Shown here: positions 45,055-55,306 of the stretch, piece by piece | Layout: each line of letters starts with the position of its first letter | Numbering within the stretch: position 1 is the first letter of the stretch | DNA from: Pontibacter sp. E15-1 | Lineage (GTDB): Bacteria > Bacteroidota > Bacteroidia > Cytophagales > Hymenobacteraceae | DNA length: 64,000 nt | Assembly (NCBI RefSeq): GCF_022601975.1 | Contig: NZ_JAKVIR010000031.1 | Span: 1-64,000 of the forward strand | Direction of reading: 5' to 3' | Notes under the pieces: model-generated | Told to the model about the DNA's origin: nothing | Seen by the model: the letters and a program-made list of their open reading frames with translations, nothing else | Databases searched by the model: none | Made by a program: the position numbers and the translations under genes

Positions 45055-47472
45055 ATGCTGTTTAAAATGAGATTCGTGGCCCTGTGGGCCTTTCTATTGC
45101 TGAGTGCCGGAACGGCACAGACGCAGGACAAGAAAATGGAGTTGAGCGTGGAGAAAATCATGCGCGACCCAAAATGGATCGGCACCTCGCCCAGCAACAT
45201 CTTCTGGTCAGAAGACGGCAAGAAGATCTATTTCAGCTGGAACCCGGACGGAAACAAAGCTGACTCGCTCTACAGCGTGTCGGCTGACGGCAAAAACATA
45301 CAGAAGGTGAGCCCGCGGGAGAGGCTACAACTGCCAGCCCCAAACGGACAGTATAACCGCGCCAAAACCAGAAAGGTGTACGAGAAAAACGGAGACATCT
45401 ACCTGTATGATATAAAGGCCGGAAAGCCGCAGCAAATCACCAACACCGTGGAGCGGGAGAGCAGCCCGGCGTTTAGCCACTCCGAGCAGAAAGTGCTCTA
45501 TGTGAAAGACAACAACCTGTATGCCTGGACGATCAACAATGGCCAAACGGTGCAACTGACAGACTTCAGGAAAGGAAGAAAGCCTGCCGACGAAGACAAA
45601 GACCCGCAGCGCGATTGGCTGAAGGCACAGCAGCTGGCCCTGCTGCAAACGGTGCGCGACCGCGAAGCGGAAAAGGAAACACTCGAAAAGCAGCTGAAAC
45701 GCGAATCCCCAGCCCGGCCCAAAGAAATTTACACCGAGGATAAGGCGGTTGCCAGCCAAAGTCTGAGCCCCGACGAGCAGTTTGTCTTCTTCCAGCTGAT
45801 TGCCCGGCCAAAGAACGCGAAAGTGGCGATCGTGCCGAACTACATCACCTCCTCCGGTTATACCGAGGACCTCATGACCCGCACCAAGGTGGGCGACGCC
45901 CAGAATGCCTCCGCCTTTTTCGTCTATGACACAAAGCGCGACACGGCTTTTTCGGTTTCTATGAAGGGAATCGCGGGAATGGACCAGCAGCCGGCATATA
46001 TAGCCGAGCGGGTGGCGAAAAGCGCCTCGGCCAAAGACTCTGCAAGCACGAAAACCAGAAAAGAGGCCATCCGGGCGACGGCGATTTACGGCCCATACTG
46101 GTCTGACAATGGCAGGCAGGCGGTAGTGGTGGCCCGCTCCGAGGACAACAAAGACCGCTGGATACTGAAGCTGGACCCCGCAACCGGTAAACTCTCCCTG
46201 CTGGACCGCCAGCGCGATGAGGCCTGGATCAATGGGCCGGGCATTGGGTATGGCTCCGGGGATATCGGCTGGATGCCCGACAACCAGCGGGTATGGTTTC
46301 AGTCGGAGGAAAGCGGCTACGCGCACCTATATACCGTGGACGTGCGCAGCGGCCAGAAGAAAGCCCTGACCAGCGGCAAGTTCGAGGTGTCGGGAGTGCG
46401 GCTGTCGGACGACAAAAAGAACTGGTATTTCACCGCCAATAAAACGCACCCCGGCGAGCAGCACTTCTACCGCATGCCCCTGGAGGGAGGGGAACTGGTG
46501 CAATTGACCGATATGCCCGGTGCGCAGGAAGTCACGCTGTCGCCCAACGAGAAGGATCTGGCCATACGCTCGTCGGCCAGCAACATGCCCTGGGAGCTGT
46601 ATGTGATGGACAACAAGAAAAACGGGAAACCGAAGCAGGTGACACATTCGCTCACTGCCGAGTTCAAATCCTATGACTGGCGCGAGCCGGAAGTGGTGAC
46701 GTTCAAGGCGCAGGACGGAGCCGAAGTATATGCCCGTGTGTACCGACCTGAGAAACCTGAGCAAAATGGACCCGCTGTGGTGTTCGTGCATGGCGCGGGC
46801 TACCTCCAAAACGCCCACAAATGGTGGAGCAGCTATTTCAGGGAGTACATGTTCCATAACTTCCTGGCCGACCAGGGCTATACCGTGCTCGATATCGACT
46901 ACCGTGGAAGCGCTGGCTACGGCCGCGACGTGCGCACGGGCATCTACCGCTTTATGGGCGGCAAAGACCTGAGCGACCACGTGGACGGCGCTAAGTTTCT
47001 GACGGAAAAGTATAACGTAGACCCGAGCCGCATCGGCATATATGGCGGTTCCTACGGCGGCTTTATCACGCTGATGGCCATGTTCACAGAGCCGGATGTG
47101 TTTGCCGCCGGTGCCGCGCTCCGCTCTGTTACAGACTGGGCGCACTACAACCACGGCTATACCTCCAACATCCTGAACACGCCCTATACCGACAGCACCG
47201 CGTATGCCAAGAGCTCGCCCATCTACTATGCAGAGGGCCTGAAAGGCGCCCTGCTGATCGCGCACGGCATGGTCGATACCAACGTCCACTTTCAGGACGT
47301 GGTGCGCCTGACGCAGCGCCTGATCGAACTAGGCAAAGACAATTGGGAACTGGCGGTATACCCGGTCGAGAGTCACGGCTTCGTAGAACCCGCCAGCTGG
47401 ACGGATGAGTATAAGCGCATCTTTAAGCTTTTTGAGGAGAACCTGAAGAAAAAGAAGGAAGACAAGAGCTAG
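45055..47472 (+). CDS. S9-family prolyl oligopeptidase (dipeptidyl-peptidase-like), secreted
   Basis: 805 aa. Signal peptide (MRFVALWAFLLLSAGTAQTQ). N-terminal propeller (WD40/DPPIV-like; EDGKKIYFSWN, SPNEKDLAIRS) over ~40-500, then an alpha/beta hydrolase domain. Catalytic triad readable as S666 (YGGSYGGF), D741 (GMVDTNV) and H774 (VESHGF). Cleaves peptides, often after Pro. Sits next to the amidase and susCD, all on the plus strand. Confidence 0.94.
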   Translation: MLFKMRFVALWAFLLLSAGTAQTQDKKMELSVEKIMRDPKWIGTSPSNIFWSEDGKKIYFSWNPDGNKADSLYSVSADGKNIQKVSPRERLQLPAPNGQYNRAKTRKVYEKNGDIYLYDIKAGKPQQITNTVERESSPAFSHSEQKVLYVKDNNLYAWTINNGQTVQLTDFRKGRKPADEDKDPQRDWLKAQQLALLQTVRDREAEKETLEKQLKRESPARPKEIYTEDKAVASQSLSPDEQFVFFQLIARPKNAKVAIVPNYITSSGYTEDLMTRTKVGDAQNASAFFVYDTKRDTAFSVSMKGIAGMDQQPAYIAERVAKSASAKDSASTKTRKEAIRATAIYGPYWSDNGRQAVVVARSEDNKDRWILKLDPATGKLSLLDRQRDEAWINGPGIGYGSGDIGWMPDNQRVWFQSEESGYAHLYTVDVRSGQKKALTSGKFEVSGVRLSDDKKNWYFTANKTHPGEQHFYRMPLEGGELVQLTDMPGAQEVTLSPNEKDLAIRSSASNMPWELYVMDNKKNGKPKQVTHSLTAEFKSYDWREPEVVTFKAQDGAEVYARVYRPEKPEQNGPAVVFVHGAGYLQNAHKWWSSYFREYMFHNFLADQGYTVLDIDYRGSAGYGRDVRTGIYRFMGGKDLSDHVDGAKFLTEKYNVDPSRIGIYGGSYGGFITLMAMFTEPDVFAAGAALRSVTDWAHYNHGYTSNILNTPYTDSTAYAKSSPIYYAEGLKGALLIAHGMVDTNVHFQDVVRLTQRLIELGKDNWELAVYPVESHGFVEPASWTDEYKRIFKLFEENLKKKKEDKS

Positions 47473-47493
47473 GCAAACGAAAAGCCGCTCTAC

Positions 47494-47536
47494 AAAAAAA
47501 GCGCAGACCGTCAATCCGTACGGTCTGCGCTTTTTT
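47494..47536 (+). terminator. S9 peptidase terminator
   Basis: Stem GCGCAGACCGT/ACGGTCTGCGC flanked by seven A and six T; can work in both directions for the convergent PAP2 gene. Confidence 0.9.
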
Positions 47537-47609
47537 AATTAAAAGTTATAGGGAAGTCTGTCAGGCGGAGGCCTATGCATCAAATGCCCGGCTTTGCCGC
47601 AGAGAAACC

Positions 47610-48419
47610 CTAAAACGTATAGGTCAGCAACGCGCCACTGTAATCGCGGCCCGAGATAGGCACCAGGCTCATATTTGTTTTATTGGATTTCTTGTGGAGC
47701 TGCGGCACCAGTATACCAGCCGCGGCACCCATCGCATACCCCAGCAAATTGTCGCTCAGGAAGTGCTTGCCTGCGCGGAGCCGGAGATAGCCTACGCCAG
47801 CCGGAACAGCGGCAGCGGCAGCCCATACATAAGGGCGGGCAGCGGAGTTCGGGTTAAAATCGTGGAAAATCTTTGCGGCAAAAAAAGTGGCACTGGCAGC
47901 GGCAGCGGTATGGCCTGCATAAAACGCGTTACGGGCGTTTGCGGTGGTCTTGTCTGAAAGCTCTACCTCAGAGCTATAGGTAAGCGGTCGGTCGCGTGGT
48001 ATAAGGCCGTTGGTCATCGTGAAGAAGGCGCCGGTCACGGCCATAGTTTCCACGTACAGCACAAAAACCTGCCCGGCTTTGCCGCGCGCATTGTCGTTGA
48101 GCAGCATCACCAGCGGGGCTGCAGCAAAGGAACCATAGAACGGGTAATCGCTCGTTTTCTTCGCTGACTCAGAGTGCCAGCCCGCCGAAAACCGGTCGAA
48201 GCGGTTTACATCATTTTTATTCTGCGACAGGGCCTCCAGCTCCGTCATACCATCCTTGTCCTGCATCAGGCTCAACCCATAGGCGCTCAGGCCCATGCCG
48301 GCGGCAATAATGGGGGCGTCTACTTTCAGGCTGGTTTCATAAGGGGAATCGTTGCCCTGGCCAAGCACAGTGCCAGACAGCAGGGTAAATAAAGCAAATA
48401 CAGCTAGTATAGATTTCAT
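47610..48419 (-). CDS. PAP2-family phosphatase
   Basis: 269 aa from the ATG at 48419 (MKSILAVFALFTLLSG), the start that gives a clean signal peptide; an ATG 33 bp upstream is an alternative. PAP2 motifs: the Arg-Pro motif in NGLIPRDRPLTYS, the central FYAGHTAAAAS (an A-G-H variant of the usual P-S-G-H) and the last RLRAGKHFLSDNLLG with the catalytic His. Dephosphorylates membrane lipid phosphates such as undecaprenyl-PP or phosphatidic acid. No operon. Confidence 0.9.
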   Translation of the reverse strand: MKSILAVFALFTLLSGTVLGQGNDSPYETSLKVDAPIIAAGMGLSAYGLSLMQDKDGMTELEALSQNKNDVNRFDRFSAGWHSESAKKTSDYPFYGSFAAAPLVMLLNDNARGKAGQVFVLYVETMAVTGAFFTMTNGLIPRDRPLTYSSEVELSDKTTANARNAFYAGHTAAAASATFFAAKIFHDFNPNSAARPYVWAAAAAVPAGVGYLRLRAGKHFLSDNLLGYAMGAAAGILVPQLHKKSNKTNMSLVPISGRDYSGALLTYTF

Positions 48420-48634
48420 ATATAGGATATGTCGGGTGAAGTTATTTACCATTCAAACGGTACGTAATTTCAAAAGGTTTTCGGCCCTCTGGCGGTAATC
48501 CGGATCGTGTATCGGCCCCGGAACAGTATCGTGCTGGAAGGCAATGAGCTAGGCGTCTGGACTTTTGTCGTCGTGATTGCAGGGCGGGGAGTTTCTCTTT
48601 GTATATGTTTATTTTAAGTATGGCGGAATTATTT

Positions 48635-48642
48635 TAGCTTTG
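48635..48642 (+). promoter_or_regulatory. -7 promoter element of metK
   Basis: TAGCTTTG matches TAnnTTTG, 54 bp upstream of the metK ATG. No -33 box at the expected distance. Confidence 0.55.
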
Positions 48643-48696
48643 TATCCGCTGCCAGTGCGTGCAGCCGGTTTATACTTTGTACCTAAACCCATACTA

Positions 48697-50001
<1,305 letters not shown>

Positions 50002-50155
50002 CCGAAAATCAAGATCATACCATATATAAATCATACAGGACTTTCGCAAAGCTGCCCTTGTTGCGTCTTTTGACCAACAAGTTGTTGGTGAGAACACACA
50101 ACAACGGCAGGCTGAGACTGCTTTCGCTCCGTGTTTCGATTAGATGCAAAAGCCC

Positions 50156-50217
50156 AAATCATATATAAACAGAACGGCCTGCTACATGTAGCAGGCCGTT
50201 CTGTTTATATATGATTT
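50156..50217. terminator. 62-bp perfect palindrome between metK and hpf
   Basis: 31-bp arms (50156-50186 and 50187-50217) with no spacer; ends AAATCATATATAAACAG / CTGTTTATATATGATTT. In a gap between convergent genes it can act as a bidirectional terminator, but the arm length far exceeds need. Confidence 0.8.
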
Positions 50218-50270
50218 CCTAATTCGGAATTCGTAATTCGGAATTACAGTGGAAGCGAAGCTTCCGCTGT

Positions 50271-50570
50271 TCAGTGGGCCATTTGCTTCTGCTTGTGCTT
50301 TTTCAGTTGGCGGCGCATGGCATCCACGGCGGCATCGGTAGCGGCCTCAAACGAAGGGGCGTCTTCCTGCGAGAAAAGCGTAGAGCCCGGCACGAAAAGC
50401 CTGATTTCCACCGTCTTGTTGTCTATGCCGTCTTTATTGTTGTTTTTCAGGAAAATCTCCCCGTTAATTATTCTGTCGTAAAACGTTTCCAATTTATTTG
50501 CCTTCTGCTGAATAAAGGTATTCAGCTGCTCATCAGCCTCGAAGTTAACGGAATGCATTTGTAGCTTCAT
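50271..50570 (-). CDS. hpf: Ribosome hibernation-promoting factor (HPF/RaiA family)
   Basis: 99 aa. Short-form HPF/YfiA: MKLQMHSVNFEADEQLNTFIQQK, DGIDNKTVEIRLFVPGSTL and SFEAATDAAVDAMRRQLKKHK. Binds and silences ribosomes in stationary phase. The operon order rpsU-xerC-hpf (minus strand) is a known Bacteroidetes arrangement; here hpf is last, 24 bp after xerC. Confidence 0.92.
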   Translation of the reverse strand: MKLQMHSVNFEADEQLNTFIQQKANKLETFYDRIINGEIFLKNNNKDGIDNKTVEIRLFVPGSTLFSQEDAPSFEAATDAAVDAMRRQLKKHKQKQMAH

Positions 50571-50594
50571 AATTTTTACGTTTAATGATTTAAC

Positions 50595-51473
50595 TTATGC
50601 TTTTGGATGTGCTTTCTCGAAAATAGATTTAAGCTTTTCGATCGAATTGTGGGTGTACACCTGCGTTGCCGCAAGGCTTGCATGGCCCAGTAGATCCTTG
50701 ATCGCGTTCAGGTCGGCCCCCTTGTTCAGCAAGTGCGTTGCAAAGGAATGGCGCAACACGTGCGGGCTGTTATGTTCGGAGGTTGTGATCAAGCTAATGT
50801 ACTTTTTTACGACGCGATAAACGAACTTCGGATATAGGGGACGAGCCTTATTAGTAACGAGCAAGTTTACCGAATTGTTATCCTCAAAAAAGCGCGCTTT
50901 CTGCTCCTGATAGGCCCCTATACTGCTCAGAAGCGAATCATTGAGGGGAACAATGCGCTCTTTATTGCCCTTGCCGAGCACGCGCACTGTTTTGCCACGG
51001 TGGTCAATATCAGCGTGTTGGACGCCCAGAAGCTCGGCCAGGCGGATACCGGTGCCATACAAAAACTCCAAAATCAGGCGATCTCGCTGGCCCTCAAAGT
51101 TTTCCTCGAAAGTAAAGGTGTCAAGCAAGGCGTTAAAGGGCTCTTCAGCCACAAAAACAGGGAGTTTCTTGGAGGCTTTGGGAGCCTTGATGCGCAGCAT
51201 GGGGTTGACCGCGATACGCTCCTGCGCCAGCAGGAAACGATAGTACGAGCGCAGGCAGGCAATCTTGCGGTTGATGGAGCGCGGCTGGATGTTCTGCTGC
51301 ACCAGCGTCAGGATCCAGGAGCGGATAATGGTATGGTCGGCCTCGGCGGCGTCCGTGATCTCGTAGACATCGCGCAGGTACTGCGCAAACTGGCCCAGAT
51401 CGGTGTGATAGGAGGTAAGGGTGTGCGGGCTATACCGCTTCTCGTATTGGAGGTACTTAAAAAACAAATCCAT
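50595..51473 (-). CDS. xerC: Tyrosine recombinase, XerC-like
   Basis: 292 aa. N-terminal SAM-like helical domain (KYLQYEKRYSPHTLTSYHTDL) and C-terminal catalytic domain with R144 (GTGIRLAELL), H238 and R241 (PHVLRHSF), H264 (LLGHASLA) and Y273 (TQVYTHN). These are the full tyrosine-recombinase set. With its place between rpsU and hpf this is the chromosome-dimer resolution recombinase rather than an element integrase. Confidence 0.93.
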   Translation of the reverse strand: MDLFFKYLQYEKRYSPHTLTSYHTDLGQFAQYLRDVYEITDAAEADHTIIRSWILTLVQQNIQPRSINRKIACLRSYYRFLLAQERIAVNPMLRIKAPKASKKLPVFVAEEPFNALLDTFTFEENFEGQRDRLILEFLYGTGIRLAELLGVQHADIDHRGKTVRVLGKGNKERIVPLNDSLLSSIGAYQEQKARFFEDNNSVNLLVTNKARPLYPKFVYRVVKKYISLITTSEHNSPHVLRHSFATHLLNKGADLNAIKDLLGHASLAATQVYTHNSIEKLKSIFEKAHPKA

Positions 51474-51544
51474 AAATCGGTATGGCCACTGTTGTGGAGC
51501 AGCCTTACCAATTTATGGAAAAATAAAGTATGTTGTTAGAAAGA

Positions 51545-51739
51545 CTAGTAGTTTTGATCAGCAAACATCTGCTGCTTGTATACCGCTCTTTCTTTTTGCT
51601 TTCTCTTTGAAATAGATGGCTTCTCGAAATACGCTCTGGAACGCAGCTCTTTCAAAACGCCGGTTCTCTCGAATTTCTTTTTGAATCTCTTCAATGCACG
51701 GTCTACAGACTCGTTATCCTTTACGTTGATAATAATCAT
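51545..51739 (-). CDS. rpsU: 30S ribosomal protein S21
   Basis: 64 aa. MIIINVKDNESVDRALKRFKKKFER and the basic C-terminal tail are typical. First gene of the rpsU-xerC-hpf operon; a textbook promoter lies just upstream (minus strand). Confidence 0.95.
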   Translation of the reverse strand: MIIINVKDNESVDRALKRFKKKFERTGVLKELRSRAYFEKPSISKRKQKERAVYKQQMFADQNY

Positions 51740-51770
51740 ATTGGTCTCGTTTCTCTTTGAATTAGGGTTG

Positions 51771-51802
51771 CAAATTTAGTCAAGGTTATACTTAAAAATC
51801 AA
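51771..51802 (-). promoter_or_regulatory. Bacteroidetes-type promoter of rpsU
   Basis: On the minus strand, TTG (51800-51802), 21 bp, then TAAATTTG (51771-51778). Spacing and sequence match the vegetative Bacteroidetes consensus; 32 bp upstream of the start codon. Confidence 0.75.
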
Positions 51803-51887
51803 TAGATTGGCTAAATATATTTCTCCCCGACCCTTATTTTTTCTAAAATCCTGCTAAAAGGAGGTTTTATACCTACCTACGCGGCAA

Positions 51888-53027
51888 TTACTTCAGTATC
51901 GCTCTGGCAATAACAAGTTTCTGTATCTCACTTGTTCCCTCCCCGATGGTGCAAAGCTTTGCGTCGCGGTAGTATTTCTCGGCGGGATAGTCTTTCGTGA
52001 AGCCGTAACCGCCGAAAATCTGCACGCCCTCAGTTGCCGCGCGCACCGCCACCTCAGAGGCATAATACTTCGCCATGGCAGACTCCTTGGTCACGTTCAG
52101 GCCCCGGTTCTTCATGTCTGCCGCCTGATAGGTGAGCAGCGATGCCGCCTCAATCTCAGTGGCCATGTCGGCCAGCTTGAAGGAGATGCCCTGGAAGCTG
52201 GAGATTGGCTTGTTAAACTGGTTGCGCTCCTGCGAGTAGGCCAGGGCGGCATCAAACGCACCCTGGGCGATCCCCAGCGAAAGCGCGGCAATGGATATGC
52301 GGCCGCCATCCAGCACTTTCATGGCCTGGATGAAGCCCTCGCCCACGTTGCCCAGCATCTGGCTCTGGTGCACGCGGCAATCCTCAAATATCATCTCTGT
52401 CGTTTCGGAGGCGCGCATGCCCAGCTTGTCTTCCTTGCGGCCGGCGCTAAAACCCGGTGTGCCGCGCTCAACAACAAAGGTGGTCATGCCGTGGGAGTCG
52501 CCTACCTCGCCGGTACGCACGATCACCACCGCCACATTGCCTGATTTGCCATGGGTGATGAAGTTCTTGGCTCCGTTGATTACCCAATGGTCGCCGTCCT
52601 GCACAGCCACCGTGCGCATGTTGCCAGCGTCCGAGCCCGTGTTCGGCTCCGTCAGGCCCCAGGCCCCAATCCACTCGGCGGTGGCCAGTTTCGGGAGGTA
52701 TTTGCCTTTCTGCTCCTCGTTTCCGAATTGTAAGATGTGGCCGGTGCACAGCGAGTTGTGCGCCGCCATCGAAAGGCCAATGGAACCGTCGATCTTTGAT
52801 AACTCAGCAATGGCCGTCACATACTCCAGGTACCCGAAGCCCGAGCCGCCATACTCTGTCGGCACCAGCACGCCCATCAGGCCTAGCTTGCCCAACTCTT
52901 TGAAGACTTCGATCGGGAACTCCTGGCTTTCGTCCCATTCCATCATCTTCGGTTTGATATGCTTTGCACCAAAATCACGGATCATGTCCGCGATCATACG
53001 CTGATTTTCAGTCGTTCTTAATTCCAT
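51888..53027 (-). CDS. Acyl-CoA dehydrogenase
   Basis: 379 aa, the usual length. FAD-dependent alpha,beta-oxidation of an acyl-CoA, passing electrons to ETF. Family motifs: WGLTEPNTGSDAGNMRT (flavin loop), IFGGYGFTKDYPAEKYYRDAK, and CTIGEGTSEIQ with the likely catalytic Glu. Substrate chain length cannot be fixed; resembles short/branched-chain types. A -7 element TAGCTTTG lies at 53097-53104. No beta-oxidation partners adjacent. Confidence 0.94.
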   Translation of the reverse strand: MELRTTENQRMIADMIRDFGAKHIKPKMMEWDESQEFPIEVFKELGKLGLMGVLVPTEYGGSGFGYLEYVTAIAELSKIDGSIGLSMAAHNSLCTGHILQFGNEEQKGKYLPKLATAEWIGAWGLTEPNTGSDAGNMRTVAVQDGDHWVINGAKNFITHGKSGNVAVVIVRTGEVGDSHGMTTFVVERGTPGFSAGRKEDKLGMRASETTEMIFEDCRVHQSQMLGNVGEGFIQAMKVLDGGRISIAALSLGIAQGAFDAALAYSQERNQFNKPISSFQGISFKLADMATEIEAASLLTYQAADMKNRGLNVTKESAMAKYYASEVAVRAATEGVQIFGGYGFTKDYPAEKYYRDAKLCTIGEGTSEIQKLVIARAILK

Positions 53028-53096
53028 TTATTCTTTAGAGTATAGCAGGTGTAGTAGTTATTATTCAGTTTAACGGCATTGTAAATCCGTTGTTTA

Positions 53097-53104
53097 CAAA
53101 GCTA
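53097..53104 (-). promoter_or_regulatory. -7 promoter element of the acyl-CoA dehydrogenase
   Basis: Reverse strand TAGCTTTG fits TAnnTTTG, 70 bp before the start codon. No -33 box found. Confidence 0.45.
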
Positions 53105-53471
53105 TAGAAAAGGCGTGTCATTTTGGATAGATATTGATAAATAATTAACCAGGTGTGTTTTATGGGTGTGATAATTGAGTAATTTTCAATATTTGACCGC
53201 TATTTTAATATTTTATCAAAATTAAGCCGGCATCTTAACACTATGGAATTATATAGGGGGGCTACGCGGTTGTGTATGGAGGCCAAGAGTGTTTTATGCG
53301 CCCGGGAAACCGCCCGGCGCGGATTGCACTACTTATTAGGAAAAGCCTATGTTTTAGCGCGAGGTATGCGTAAATTGGCTTGATTTTGACAGTGATGTTT
53401 AATTGCGTTATTTTGAAGTTTACCTACCCGATAGCAGCTGATGGGTTGCCACAGGTGCCAAAGAGTTGCAG
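53105..53471. other. Divergent intergenic region before the CpsB-like gene
   Basis: About 440 bp in all between divergent genes; AT-rich left half, mixed right half. No gene, tRNA or long repeat seen. Confidence 0.5.
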
Positions 53472-54218
53472 ATGATACAGTTTTTGAAGAACATTTTTGG
53501 AAGCAGCGCCCCCCTCGAGGAATCGTTCAGCGCCCTACGGGTGGACATGCACTCGCATATCCTGCCCGGCATCGACGATGGCGCTGAGAACATCGAGCGC
53601 TCGCTCGAACTGGTGCGGGCCTTGCAGGCGCTGGGCTACCGCAAGCTGATCATGACGCCCCACATCATGAGCGATTTTTACAAGAACACGCCCGAGATTA
53701 TCCGCGGGAAGCTGGCCGAGCTGCAAAAGGCCGTGGCCGTGGCCGGGATAGAGATGGAGCTGGCGTGCGCGGCCGAGTATTACCTGGATGAGGGTTTCCT
53801 GGAGAAGCTGCAGAATAACGAGGAACTGCTGACGTTTGGCGACAAGTACCTGCTGTTCGAAACCTCCTTCCTCAACGAGCCTCTCAACCTGCGGGAAGCC
53901 ATCTTCATGATGCGCTCAAAAGGGTATAAACCCGTGCTGGCGCACCCAGAGCGCTATACCTATTTCTATGGCAAGTTCGACGCGCTTGCGACCCTGCGCG
54001 AGCACGGCGTGCTGTTTCAGCCTAACCTGAACTCACTCACGGGCTATTACTCGCCGGGGGCCAAAGACTTTGCCGAGCGCCTGATAGACGAGGGACTGGT
54101 CGACTTTCTGGGGTCCGACACGCACGGCCTGAAGCATACAGACAGCCTGAGGCGCGTACTCAGCAGCAAGCACCTGAGCAAGGCGTTTGCGCTGCCGCTC
54201 CGCAACAGCCTGCTCTAG
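53472..54218 (+). CDS. CpsB/YwqE-type tyrosine-protein phosphatase (PHP domain)
   Basis: 248 aa from the ATG at 53472 (a TTG six bases earlier is also in frame). PHP-family metal site: DMHSHILPGIDDGAEN at the N-terminus, TPHIMSDFYKN, AHPERYTYF and GSDTHGLKHTD at the end. CpsB/YwqE phosphatases dephosphorylate bacterial tyrosine kinases that control capsule and exopolysaccharide synthesis. The matching kinase/export genes are not in the window. First of a plus-strand run with the SDR gene 38 bp later. Confidence 0.9.
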   Translation: MIQFLKNIFGSSAPLEESFSALRVDMHSHILPGIDDGAENIERSLELVRALQALGYRKLIMTPHIMSDFYKNTPEIIRGKLAELQKAVAVAGIEMELACAAEYYLDEGFLEKLQNNEELLTFGDKYLLFETSFLNEPLNLREAIFMMRSKGYKPVLAHPERYTYFYGKFDALATLREHGVLFQPNLNSLTGYYSPGAKDFAERLIDEGLVDFLGSDTHGLKHTDSLRRVLSSKHLSKAFALPLRNSLL

Positions 54219-54256
54219 CAAATCAAATCTGATCTTAGAAACATACTTCCACACGC

Positions 54257-55240
54257 ATGGTATTTGTAACGGGGGGCAGCGGCCTGATCGGCACGTTCCT
54301 GATTCCGGCGCTGCTGCAGCAGGGGCATCAGGTCAGGGCGCTTTACCGGGGGCAGGTACCGGCTATTCGGGGCGCCGGGCAGGTGCACTGGCAGGAAGGC
54401 GACGTACTGGACCCGACCTTCCTTAGGGAGGCGCTACAGGGCGTGCGCTATGTCTTTCACTGCGCTGGCCTGGTTTCCTATGCCCCGCAGGACGAGGCGG
54501 CCCTGAAGCAAGTGAACATCGAAGGAACCGCAAATATCGTGGACGCATGCCTGGAGCACCCGGAGATCAAGCTTTGCCACGTCAGCTCCATCGCGGCGGT
54601 GGGGCGGCCAAAAGGCACCAGCGTGCTCACGGAGAGCAATAAATGGGATGCGGCCGAGGAGCACTCGGCCTATGCCAGCACGAAGTATTGGGGCGAGCTG
54701 GAGGTATGGCGCGGCGTGGCCGAAGGGCTGAACGCCGTGATCGTGAACCCCTCTATTGTGCTTGGCCCCGCCGATTGGGACCGCAGCAGCACACAGCTCT
54801 TTAAGTATGCCTACAACGAGCACCCTTTTTATACCGGCGGGAGTGCTAACTTTGTGGATGTGCGCGACGTGGTGGCGGCCATGCTGCAACTCACCTTCTC
54901 GGATATATCCGGAGAAAGGTTTATATTGAATGCGGGGCTCCTCAGCTATAAGTCATTTTTTGAGCAGGCGGCCAGCTGTTTCGGCAAAAAGGCGCCGAAC
55001 ACAAAAGTGCCGCCGCTGGTGGCCGAGGTGGTGTGGCGCCTGGAGCACGTGCGGGCCCGCCTTACCGGGGCGCGGCCGCTCATCACGAAACAGACGGCTA
55101 GGGTGGCTGCGAAAAGCCACGCCTTCAGCAGCCAGAAGGTATGCGATGCGCTTGGCTTCTCGTTTAGGCCCGTTGCCGAGTCCATTGCCTGGGTGTGCGG
55201 GCAGCTGCAGCTTCATCTGGCAGCCGGCAGCCGCGACTAA
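54257..55240 (+). CDS. NAD-dependent epimerase/dehydratase-family protein (extended SDR)
   Basis: 327 aa. Rossmann glycine motif TGGSGLIG (5-12); catalytic pair in YASTKYWGE (Y-x3-K) with the preceding Ser in VSSIAAVG. Length and pattern match extended SDR enzymes that act on nucleotide sugars or on dihydroflavonol-like substrates (LHVLGPADWDRSS-type binding region). Exact substrate unknown. Runs in the same direction as the cpsB-like gene. Confidence 0.9.
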   Translation: MVFVTGGSGLIGTFLIPALLQQGHQVRALYRGQVPAIRGAGQVHWQEGDVLDPTFLREALQGVRYVFHCAGLVSYAPQDEAALKQVNIEGTANIVDACLEHPEIKLCHVSSIAAVGRPKGTSVLTESNKWDAAEEHSAYASTKYWGELEVWRGVAEGLNAVIVNPSIVLGPADWDRSSTQLFKYAYNEHPFYTGGSANFVDVRDVVAAMLQLTFSDISGERFILNAGLLSYKSFFEQAASCFGKKAPNTKVPPLVAEVVWRLEHVRARLTGARPLITKQTARVAAKSHAFSSQKVCDALGFSFRPVAESIAWVCGQLQLHLAAGSRD

Positions 55241-55306
55241 ACTATTTGCCCTGTTAAAATGTAATAAAACAAAAGCTGTTTTCACGCAGCTGGATGGATA
55301 TCGGAG

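Noticed and set aside
50595-51473. Tyrosine recombinase as an integrase of a mobile element
   Set aside because: It sits in the standard rpsU-xerC-hpf operon with host-like composition, which fits XerC.
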